Source: Thelonectria olida
Lineage: Eukaryota > Ascomycota > Sordariomycetes > Hypocreales > Nectriaceae
NCBI GenBank assembly: GCA_020736575.1
Contig: JAGPYM010000138.1
Location: forward strand, 1 to 19,015
DNA: 19,015 nucleotides
Reading direction: 5' to 3'
Shown piece by piece: positions 10,391 through 18,258 of this stretch (the stretch's first letter is position 1; the number at the start of each line of letters is the position of its first letter). Below the pieces are notes generated by a model. The model saw nothing but the letters and a program-made list of their open reading frames with translations, was not told the DNA's origin and made no database searches. Made by a program: the position numbers and the translations under genes.

Positions 10391-10473
10391 TCGCCCAGGA
10401 AGGACACACAACGATGACATCAAGATGAAGATTCTGTGAACTTTTAGGCAAGAAAGCTACCCTATGTCTTATG

Positions 10474-10776
10474 CTATCCCGCAGATTCAAATTGGCTCTC
10501 CTGATTCTGTCTCAATAGCGAATTCTCAAACTCGTCCGTGTTTAGGCCCTCTGCAAACACCGAGGCCCGAGTCTGATGACAATGAGCAATGCTGATTTGG
10601 AAGGCGTCGTAGTAGAGCCTCGAAATTAAAGCGCCCGCGTTTCCGTGGTACTCTTCGTTCAACAATTTGAGTAAAGAGCGGCAATGTTTTAGGGAGCTGT
10701 TTGGGTCGTTTGGCAGACAACTGTGGTTGATGAGGCAAATTCTGGGGTACACGCCGTATCTGAGCCGGCTCCGCAT
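10474..10776 (-). pseudogene. SET-domain methyltransferase relic with internal deletion
   Basis: The start of the frame contains the SET-domain core GVYPRICLINHSCLPN, whose NHSCxPN motif binds S-adenosylmethionine and forms part of the active site (about 10708-10728). Directly after it the frame jumps to the C-terminal helical region of the same fungal family (LLKLLNEEYHGNAGALISRL, YYDAFQISIAHC, RASVFAE). The rest of SET (the GEEITISY-type tyrosine segment) and the post-SET cysteine cluster that normally lie between are missing, which implies an in-frame deletion of a few hundred bases. The end (GLNTDEFENSLL to ESAG) does not look like the family. The upstream SET half is also absent. It cannot be an active methyltransferase as it stands. 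Confidence 0.72.
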
Positions 10777-11506
10777 GGCACCTGTTACTCATGTCTAGAA
10801 TGACCGATATGTCTGTCCGTCCTCTCGAGCCAGAATACAGTGTCCGCAGGTCTCCATGTGAAGCCAACCAGAGGGCGACCCCCCCATCACTCTAGGGACG
10901 TCCAGATCAATCTCCCCGCAGCCAGAACCGGAGAGTCATAACAGCAGATTCCCTATAAGGAGTAATCACAAATCCACACAAAATAATAATTCAGATAACA
11001 TTTCCAACCGTCGGCCAACCAGACAATAGAGAAGATGCTGCACCTGTGGCAAGTCCTAACGAGAGAGGGGTACAATCTGCGCAACAACGAATTCATACCA
11101 CTTAAGAAACACCACCGAGCGAACGGGAGGTAACTAGAATAGTCCAAATAGCATGGGATGCAATCAACAATCGCCCCTCTACGGCCGAAGGGCTTCCAAT
11201 CAACCAGGGCAGTAGTTCACGGGATGCATCTTCTTTAGGAACGCAACAGAAGCCAGCAACGTCCCAGAACATACCAATTATCCATCCAGAACATACTTCC
11301 ACCATCCCGGCCGGTTAGTACTCACAGCCTAAGGGTATATTCCAAATAAATATAAATGCCAAACTATCAATCCAGAATCAAGGGCGTCGGTCCATTCTAG
11401 ATCTTCCTAAGCATAGTTTCACCAACACCCAACGCCCAACAATCCATTGCCTCCCATTAGTTCCCTCAAGGAACACAATCCGCCAGCTGGACGAATCTAT
11501 CGTTAG
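10777..11506. other. Intergenic stretch, no gene recognised
   Basis: No open frame here has a domain or plausible splicing. Frames on the minus strand (10953-11147, 11102-11305) have no supporting features. The right part (about 11400-11506) may contain upstream exons or the leader of the zinc-finger gene that follows, because a possible splice acceptor (CGTTAG) ends at 11506. Confidence 0.45.
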
Positions 11507-12031
11507 CCAAATGCAGCGTCTATCTCCTCGATAGACAGCTCCCATTATTTAGCTGGCGTGCCAGCCAACGCACAACCACTTCCGCCATACACCGGGCCAT
11601 TACCAACCTCAACGGCAACTATGACATCGGCCATTCCGTCATGGGAGGCTCCGGCCAGTATAATGCCCCTTCAAAAGAAAAGATGGCTCTCAAATTTTCC
11701 GCCGCTATTTATGGATCAGCTCAAGCAAGTGGCCGCATCGACCGGCTGTGATCCTCAGCTGAGGGACTTTGTCAACGCTCGAGGCGACTTTGAATGCCCG
11801 TTTTGCGGGAAAGTTGCCGCTCGAGTTGCCGCCTTTGATGAACATCTGAATGAACACTGTTCCGCTGTTCAATCGCTCGTGCCAAATGGTCTGTTTCGTA
11901 TCTTTAGGCTCCAACCAAGCGGGATTGAGATTTTTGGATTTAAGATGATGTACAACCTGGGCATAACTGCCAGGTACCAGGCACCCGTTGTTGAAATGAG
12001 AAGACTTAGATTGCGTAATACATATACGTGA
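11507..12031 (+). CDS. C2H2 zinc-finger protein, 5' end uncertain
   Basis: The frame is open from 11507, directly after a TAG that could be a splice acceptor, to a stop at 12029-12031. It starts with a Pro/Ser/Thr-rich part (PLPPYTGPLPTSTA) and then has one classical C2H2 finger: Cys-x2-Cys-x12-His-x3-His in FECPFCGKVAARVAAFDEHL (finger spans about 11795-11857). After it comes a short basic C-terminal domain (RIFRLQPSGIEIFGF). The first in-frame ATG is at 11621, which would keep the finger, but an upstream exon is more likely. A single finger suggests a nucleic-acid or protein adaptor rather than a strong sequence-specific factor. It converges with the minus-strand gene at 12032-13004, and the minus frame overlaps its 3' end. 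No break was seen. Confidence 0.55.
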   Translation, partial: PNAASISSIDSSHYLAGVPANAQPLPPYTGPLPTSTATMTSAIPSWEAPASIMPLQKKRWLSNFPPLFMDQLKQVAASTGCDPQLRDFVNARGDFECPFCGKVAARVAAFDEHLNEHCSAVQSLVPNGLFRIFRLQPSGIEIFGFKMMYNLGITARYQAPVVEMRRLRLRNTYT

Positions 12032-13004
12032 GAGGTGGAAGGGCCACTATCTATACGTAGGTATGGGTAGCCGTGGAATGTTCCAGGCCTCTGCCACCGA
12101 CTTGACCGTCTAACACCCGTGACTTCCAACAGATAGTGGGTAGGCCAGATTTCGTCCTGGGGCCACGGAGTCTCTATGATGCCAATGTCGCACTGGGCTA
12201 TCCAATAGACCCTTTGGAGCCGTGTGTTTGACTGCCGCGGGCACATGGGGCTCTCGAGTTTAGGAGGTCCATCACAGACAGCGATAAAGTAGTCACCGCC
12301 TATACCCCTGGTCCCGTCCGTCAAAGCATCAATTAACTTTCCCTGACTCCCCGGAGTTAAGTATCCATAGGGCTTGGATGGATGAAGAAAGTGGCGTTCC
12401 TGCGTCTGCTCTCGACTAAGATGGCGAGCTTGAGTTGGCGTCGAGCACGAAGGAGTACACGCTCAACCGGCTCCTTCAATTCGAGATAAGTTCTCTCCAC
12501 ATCCATCCAGCCATGCTTTTCACCTTCCAGCAGGGAATCGTCTTCAACCGGCAAGTCGTCCATAAGGGCCTCCATGGTGGGTGTGACATCAAGATCAAGG
12601 CCCACTTGTAGCAGGCCTTTCTCGATAACATCCTCCCATGACAAACACCCCTCTGGCGTGATGAAAATCTAGCTTCGATAGCGACTTTCGACAATGTTCT
12701 CACCCCAATACTTCTCGGACGAGCACCAAGTCGGCACTATGTGCGGCAACGGTTCTCTGAGAAGCTCGTCTCCCAGATCCTCTGGTGATGGAGTCGGGGA
12801 TCCCAAGCAGTAGAGCTGAAAGCCAAGCTTGACACTCGGTCCACGACTCTTATCACCGACCACGGTATAGGTACGACCAGCGTGATCTTTGAGTTGGTGA
12901 CTGCGGAGATTCGGTGGGAGGATCTTCTTGACTCGCGCCATCTTCGCAACTTGTCGATTCTGTAGGCTCCGTGTTTTTGGCAATGGTATAATTTCTCTCG
13001 CCAT
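12032..13004 (-). pseudogene. Unknown conserved protein, interrupted
   Basis: The ATG at 13004 opens MAREIIPLPKTRSLQNRQ (an inner ATG at 12941 is also possible) and the frame includes GRTYTVVGDKSRGPSVKLGF and WCSSEKYWGENIVESRYRS. An in-frame TAG at 12669-12671 interrupts it; the same phase continues as IFITPEGCLSWEDVIEKGLL, an acidic region, and a charged helix (ELKEPVERVLLRARRQLKLA) to NATFFIHPSPMDT. There the frame slips by one base at a T run near 12352-12357 and goes on as LTPGSQGKLIDALTDGTRGI, YFIAVCDGPPKLESP, QRVYWIAQCDIGIIETPWP and THYLLEVTGV. The minus frame stays open to 11869, but the last part overlaps the zinc-finger gene, so I end it near 12032. The TAG fits a TGG/CAG transition. 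The even protein-like composition on both sides of each break argues for one gene of about 320 residues. I do not recognise the family. Confidence 0.5.
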
Positions 13005-13049
13005 CTCGGGGGAAGGGCGTTAAACGTGGCCTCTTCCAGGATATTTAAC

Positions 13050-13297
13050 GCGGTAATCGGACGATAATTTCTTATGAAACCTCCAAGGAGCCCTGTTGGT
13101 TGCTTAGTGGTTCCGTGCCACTACTGACCTGGCTACTCTACCCCTTGCTCGTGGTATTAGGGACACTGGCCGTTCTCGTCGCAGTGATGAAGTCGACTTG
13201 GCGCATTTTTGGTTCTAGGAGAGATGTGATATGGAAGTCTTCCATTCTCCCTTTGCTCTTCTACCCCTTAGAGGCTCGGTATCAGAGCGAGGCATAG
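13050..13297 (+). pseudogene. Membrane-protein fragment, family unknown
   Basis: An open plus frame without an ATG start contains one strong membrane segment (LLTWLLYPLLVVLGTLAVLV) followed by KSTWRIFGSRRDVIWKSSIL and PLLFYPLEARY, then three consecutive stops (TAG TGA TAA). The pattern of a hydrophobic helix, short basic loop and WKSS-plus-hydrophobic stretch looks like an exon of a fungal multi-pass membrane protein. A GT..AG pair (GTATCAG to ACTAATACGCAG) could splice out the stops, but at 36-40 bp it is shorter than the other introns here. It may belong with the frame at 13952-14440 on the same strand. Confidence 0.4.
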
Positions 13298-13951
13298 TGA
13301 TAACTAATACGCAGGCAGGCATCCGACTCTCGCCAGATGGGGTTGACTCATGATGGTAGAGACTCTAGAGGAAAGAAGATGATCCATTGAGGCGTAAAGG
13401 GAAAGTTCTATGATTTAACAGCAAGAGGGCTGCGGGGTTTTGGGAAGACGGCATGTTGTTCATCAGCCAGATTTTCGTCCAGCCGCATTTAACCACGTAA
13501 CTCGACGAGTAATGACATGCTATAAGCATATTTGCCCCAATTGACTTGGACCGGTATTCGGCTCTAGTCAGAAGCACAACATCCAAGACTACTCCACAAG
13601 TGCGTTGCCTCACAGCCTGCTCCGGCAAGTCTGAGTGGACAGGATGGTAATGGATGCCGGGGGGAACAATAGTGAAGAGCCAATCAAGGTGGCGTATACC
13701 TCAGCTTCAACAAGCCTCTAACAAAACTTGTATGAGATGAGCATAACAATGTTGTTAGACGGCAACCTCCTCCATAGAACTTCGACCTACCTTCAACTGC
13801 AAAGTGAGGGAAGCATCTGAAACGACCGAGCCGCATCATGCAAGGAGCGGCACCAAGCCTTACTCGACCAGCGTTGCCGTATCTCTCGAACAAAGGTAGG
13901 TAGACGCATGCATGCTTTCGACGTGAGAAGTTTATTAATCCTGTAGACTAA
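13298..13951. other. Stretch with no supported gene
   Basis: If 13050-13297 and 13952-14440 are one gene, this could hold decayed exons or introns. I see no readable exon in it. The minus-strand frames at 13365-13628 and 13684-13893 lack domains and an established start and are probably chance. Confidence 0.4.
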
Positions 13952-14440
13952 CTCAGTGTTCCAAACCTCAGCGCCTACGACGTTCCTGAGGAAACGCCTC
14001 GGCCTTGGAAATGGTCATTAAACAAGTTGACTAAGCTAGTGACTGAAGCCAAAGGGGCGGCCACTCAGGAAGTCGTCAAGCTTGTCATGAAACAGTCCGT
14101 TACTTCGATTTGCATGTCTAGCTATGGAAACAGACTCCTGATTCTAACATCCCCTAGGAGAATCATGATGCTTGAGAACTTGTATTATTGTGAACCTGTT
14201 GCTGCAGTCAGTGCAGACTTGTAAGAGTGCCAGGTAGCCAAGTCCATCATACCTAGGTCAGGAGATTCGAATGATGGGAATAAGTGCCTCTGGGTTAGTG
14301 TTTTAAGAGTGGTACCGGGGATATTAAGAGGAAATAATGCGGACTTGAACAGCCCAGTGGTTGCCGAGGCTAGAGACGACTCTGACCTGACTTCCTTGGA
14401 GACTTCGACTCCTACCCTATACCCAGCTGAAAACTTCTGA
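13952..14440 (+). pseudogene. Unknown coding exon(s) with one in-frame stop
   Basis: The plus frame opens after a TAA at 13949 and reads SAYDVPEETPRPWKWSLNKL, then EAKGAATQEVVKLVMKQSVT and a hydrophobic SYGNRLLILTSP, up to a TAA at 14222-14224. The same phase continues without another stop (ECQVAKSIIPRSG, then KCLWVSVLRVVPGILRGNNA and an acidic Ser/Thr-rich tail ending PAENF) to a TGA at 14438-14440. A CAA-to-TAA transition explains the inner stop. A 36-bp GT..AG pair (14221-14256) would also remove it and keep the frame, but that is unusually short for an intron. No domain is recognised. It may be the C-terminal part of the membrane protein whose helix lies at 13050-13297. Confidence 0.45.
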
Positions 14441-14667
14441 GGGGATACTTACGCGGGTAAAACAATAAAAAAAAGCCCTGGGTTTGCTTTCATTACTCAA
14501 GCGATCTGGAGAAACGATGGGTAAATAGGAAAATGATGGCGGCCTGAACCTTACTGCTCTCTAAGTGGGAGTCCTGTTGACGTAATGTCGGTTATTGTAA
14601 AATTTGTTCTACTTGCAAGCTGGAAACCTTGCAGTGAAGAAGACACTTTCGGCGCACCGAATGTCTC

Positions 14668-15165
14668 TCATATAGCCCTCTGCCACGCCTCCTTGGCGAC
14701 ACTTCCATCAGCTTCTACAGCTGGCCACGCAACTTGTCTCAAGGCAGCCTTTGCTTCTAACCACTGCGTGATAGCTAAAATCCTAGTCTGCCGTCTCAAA
14801 GCATACGCGGCGACTGCGGCAAGTAGTGCATCCCAATCTACTTGGGGTATGGGCCGCCGGACTCTTTCCCTTCCCGAGTTCTGCAGGCGTTCCATTTGGT
14901 TCGCGTGTTGAGCTGTAGATGGGGGTAACCCACTTGGCGACTCGAAATGCGCTGGAGGAATGGTGCATGCGCAACGTACGCGTTCAACTGTTGTGAGGAA
15001 GCGCCTAAACAACCCCGAGTCATAAGAACTAGTTAGCAAGGAAGCGAAGGATTCCTCACCGCCATAGCTTCCATATGATGCCCCCTGCTCATACTCCTTT
15101 GTCAAGAGGAGGCAAAGACCTCTTGGATGGTCTGACTGGCCCAGATTGACCCTGCGGTAAATCAT
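14668..15165 (-). CDS. Small two-exon protein of unknown function, intact
   Basis: Starting at the ATG at 15165 (MIYRRVNLGQSDHPRGLCLL), exon 1 ends at 15060. An intron 14988-15059 (GTGAGG donor, TTGCTAAC branch, CAACAG acceptor) leads to VERVRCACTIPPAHF and a frame open to 14668, for 141 residues. The C-terminal half is helical and Ala-rich with repeated Trp/Arg/Gln positions (VDWDALLAAVAAYALRRQTR, ILAITQWLEAKAALRQVAWP, EADGSVAKEAWQRAI), suggesting a helical bundle. An alternative acceptor 17 bp upstream exists but leads to a less protein-like frame. The open frame can be extended upstream to 15222 only from a TTG. I do not recognise the family. Its 5' side abuts the acetyltransferase relic on the other strand. 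Confidence 0.5.
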   Translation of the reverse strand: MIYRRVNLGQSDHPRGLCLLLTKEYEQGASYGSYGGEESFASLLTSSYDSGLFRRFLTTVERVRCACTIPPAHFESPSGLPPSTAQHANQMERLQNSGRERVRRPIPQVDWDALLAAVAAYALRRQTRILAITQWLEAKAALRQVAWPAVEADGSVAKEAWQRAI

Positions 15166-15194
15166 TGAAGCTGACCCTCCTGACGGGCAACTGA

Positions 15195-16409
15195 TGCACT
15201 GGATGATGGCTGCCAACGTCAAATTTGCCTGCCACGGTCCTTCGATTCACCTCCAAGGTACCCTTCGTGGTACCTAGGTCAGCCTAAGATATCAGTTTCC
15301 AGCGCTGGCGACTCAAGTCATCGGCCAGAAGAAGGTCTATGAAATGGCCAACGATTCCGATCTCGCTTCATGGACAGCGGCTTCGTTTCGAGTACATCGA
15401 ACTGGGACCATTGAAAAGGTTTTCAAGAGCCTCGTCCCGCTCCTTACACGACGATGCACTTCTTTCCCCAATCGAACGATCTTATGATCACGGCAGCCTA
15501 TACATATCTTGACGGTAGAGGGACACTCTACCACTACAACGCCTTTTTCTCGTCACTGATAGACCCTGCGACATTCAAGTTCGGAGACGAAGCAATGCGG
15601 CTTCCAATTTTTGAAGACGAGCTCCTGAGTCTGCCCAAGTCCCCTTCCGAAACAGACGAGCAGAATGCGGCCACGGTTCTGGGACTCTTTGTGCAGGAGT
15701 ATCCGATTGGAATGCCAATGAAGAGCAATCAACAAGAGCCATCGGGTAGCTCCAGACAGGAACTCAAGCTTCACCAACTACAAGTGAGAAAGTGATTCGA
15801 AAGTCAAAGGCGAGAGGCTTCACGGTGGCTTCAGCCTGGCGCACGGCTTTAGCGGTCGCTGTCTCCAAGATCCAAGCTGAGGCGGGTGGCAGAGGCAACT
15901 CGTATGCGAGTTTTGCCAATTTCGACCTACGACCTTACTTTCCGGGGTCCTTCGACGCACGCAGCCAACCTGTATTATGCTATTATATAGCCTTGCTGTC
16001 TTATGTCGATCTGAAAAGAAAGTTGTTTGCCGAAATATGTCGCGAGGTTAATCACCAATACTAGAAATGGCTGAGCAGGGAGATGCTGAACATGCTGCTG
16101 GCCATGTGCAGGATGGTTGAGAACATGGTTGCAGCTGGGCTGCCTCCAAACACTACTCCAGTTCTGTCAAGCATTGGTCTGCTGGACAGGTTCCTTGGAG
16201 ACTCGTTCGGACCTGAGTGGGGGATCAAGGATGTTTGGATTGCTGACACTATGTTGACTCGGGATATTAAAGCATTCTTATAGTCTTGGAAAGGGCAAAT
16301 TGTGCTTAATAGGTTGTTTAACTTGTCTTTCTATATGAATAAAGAGGTGTAGCAGTTACTTAAAGTGGTTAAAAAGGAAATACTTTATAGTTATAAAATT
16401 AAAAAGTGA
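15195..16409 (+). pseudogene. Fungal acetyltransferase of the condensation-like fold (alcohol acetyltransferase-type), heavily broken
   Basis: Pieces in three phases add up to a nearly full-length enzyme of the fungal acyl-CoA-dependent alcohol/secondary-metabolite acetyltransferase group. The N-terminal piece has SLRYQFPALATQVIGQKKV and ASWTAASFRVHR. The middle piece has MHFFPQSNDLMITAAYTYLD and TDEQNAATVLGLFVQEYPIG. The C-terminal piece has FTVASAWRTALAVAVSKIQA, YASFANFDLRPYFPG, CREVNHQY and finally SWKGQIVLNRLFNLSFYMNK. Damage: TAG at 15275-15277 (a Trp position in relatives), one-base slips near 15430-15460 and 15790-15796, and TAG at 16062-16064, 16281-16283 and 16350-16352. The catalytic HxxxDG motif reads YTYLDG, with TAT at 15499-15501 in place of the His codon. 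The 3' end becomes progressively AT-rich as it enters the AT block, and the frame can be followed to a TGA at 16407-16409. The N-terminal limit is approximate. No substrate can be assigned. Confidence 0.8.
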
Positions 16410-16432
16410 GAATTATAATTTTAACATTTTAC

Positions 16433-16461
16433 TTATTAAATTAAAAATTTTAATTTAATAA
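16433..16461. repeat. Short perfect A/T inverted repeat
   Basis: Two 14-base arms (TTATTAAATTAAAA and its complement) flank a single A. In sequence this AT-rich such a palindrome can arise by chance. It sits close to the end of the acetyltransferase relic. Confidence 0.4.
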
Positions 16462-16973
16462 AAAAGCTTTAAAAAGGTAAAATAAGTTACTTTTTTACTT
16501 TTTTTATAATTATAATAAGTATATTTTTTATAATTAGTAATTTTTATTATTATATAAACTTTTTAAAATATATTCTACTATTTAATTACTTTATTTTATT
16601 TCTATTAGTTTAAATACTTTTAAATTTATTTTAACCTTTTTTAACTTTTCTTTTTTATTTAACCTTTTTAGCCCCCCTTACTTTTTTAACTCTTATATCT
16701 ATTTAACTTACTTTTTATTTTTAAATTTTCCTTTCTTATACTTTATTTTACTTATAAGTAAGCAGCCTTTTAAGTAACTATTTAAATTATTACTATTATA
16801 TATAGTAGCTCCTAGAGCTATTATAGCTTAAAAGTATTTAATTAGATTATTTTAATAAATTGCTTAGTATTATTATTAAAATAGTTTTATTTTTCCCTTT
16901 TAAAAAGTTATATAAGTTTTTAACTTTCTATTTAAAAAGGTTATAATAATATTAATATATATTAGGTTTTTTT

Positions 16974-17147
16974 TATATTAAAAGCCTGGAATAAGGTTCC
17001 TTAAGTAAGGTTTACTTAGTAGGGACTTTCACTTTAAAACTAATTATAAGCCCTATTAAGAAGCTTATTATAATAAATATAAGGCTAGGGTTTAGCTTGT
17101 ATTAACCTCTATTATATGCCTAGATTATTAGCTTTTTTAATAATAAT
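16974..17147 (+). repeat. Direct repeat, copy 1 (less mutated)
   Basis: About 170 bp beginning TATATTAAAAG and including TTAAGTAAGGTTTACTTAGT, ATTATAAGCCCTATTAAGAA, CTTATTATAATAAATATAAG and CTAGGGTTTAGCTTGTATTA. It aligns without large gaps to 17467-17640 at a constant offset of about 492 bp. It keeps C and G at many places where copy 2 has T and A. Confidence 0.75.
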
Positions 17148-17466
17148 ATATTAAGTTTTTTAATTAGAATTTTATAATTTAAAATAATTAAAATAATTGT
17201 TTAATTAATATTTAATAGTATATTTATATTAAATAGTATAAAAATATTTAAAGATTTTAATTTTATTAAATACTTATTAAAGCTTTTTATTAATTTAATA
17301 TATTTAAAGAAATTTATATATTTTAATATATAATAAATAGTTATATAATTTTTATTATTTAATTAAATTATATAATATTTAATTAATAAAGAGTTAAGTA
17401 TTTTAACTATTATATATTATATTATTAGTTAAAATATATAAAATAGAGTTAAATAAAGTGTATTTT

Positions 17467-17640
17467 TATATTAAAAGATTAAAAAAAGAGTTTTAAGTAA
17501 GGTTTATTTAATAGAAACTTGTATTTTAAAATTAATTATAAGTTTTATTAAAAAGCTTATTATAATAAATATAAAGCTAGGGTTTAATTTATATTAATTT
17601 CTATTATATATTTAAATTATAAGCTTTTTAATAATAATAA
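17467..17640 (+). repeat. Direct repeat, copy 2 (more mutated)
   Basis: This is the counterpart of 16974-17147. Examples of matching blocks are TTAAGTAAGGTTTATTTAAT, ATTATAAGTTTTATTAAAAA, CTTATTATAATAAATATAAA and CTAGGGTTTAATTTATATTA. Nearly all differences are C-to-T or G-to-A relative to copy 1 (for example CCC versus TTT, AAGGCTAGGG versus AAAGCTAGGG). Confidence 0.75.
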
Positions 17641-18181
17641 TAAATATATTATATATTTTTTATATATATATTTAGTTATTATAATATTATTAATAGCTTT
17701 AGCTAATTAGTATATAAAATAAATATTCTTTTATTTATTATCTTTTTATTAAATAATTATTTATAATTTTATAATATAATTAAATATTTAAATTTATTTT
17801 TATTTTTATATTTTCTATTTATAATTTATAATTTATTTTTTTATTTTTATTTTTACTTTTATATATTTTTTTAATATTTATATATTTTCTTTCTTTTTTT
17901 TAACTTTTATTTTATTTTACTTTTTAGTTTTTATTTATTTCTTTATTTCTATTTCTTTTTATAAAAGCTAGAGCTATAATAAAAAATAAAAGTTAGAAGC
18001 TTTAGGAGCAAATAGAGAAATAGAGAGTAAAAATATTTAAATTCTAATTAAATATTTAAAATTAGTAAATTAAAACAGTTATAAAAATATAAAAAAGGTT
18101 TTAATTATTTAAATATTCATTATTAATATTAATAATAATATTAGGTTAGATAAGGGGAGGAAAACCCTTATTTTTTATATA

Positions 18182-18258
18182 TAATAGGTTAGGTCCTATT
18201 AGCCCTAGGTAAAAAATACATATATTAGATAAAAACTCTATTATTTCTCTATCTAATA
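18182..18258. repeat. Two neighbouring short inverted repeats
   Basis: TAATAGG (18182-18188) pairs with CCTATTA (18195-18201) across a 6-base loop. TATTAGATA (18223-18231) pairs with TATCTAATA (18250-18258) across 18 bases. Both lie in the less mutated island of the AT block and could be remnants of a transposon end, but no transposase is near. Confidence 0.35.

Noticed and set aside
14221..14256. 36-bp GT..AG segment as an intron removing the TAA at 14222
   Set aside because: Shorter than the 46-83 bp introns seen elsewhere and without a good branch site; a nonsense change explains the data as well. Kept only as an alternative.
14585..14911. Plus-strand open frame opposite the small minus-strand gene
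   Set aside because: Its translation is rich in Ala/Ser/Cys without domain features, and the minus strand has a better frame with an intron; treated as a shadow.
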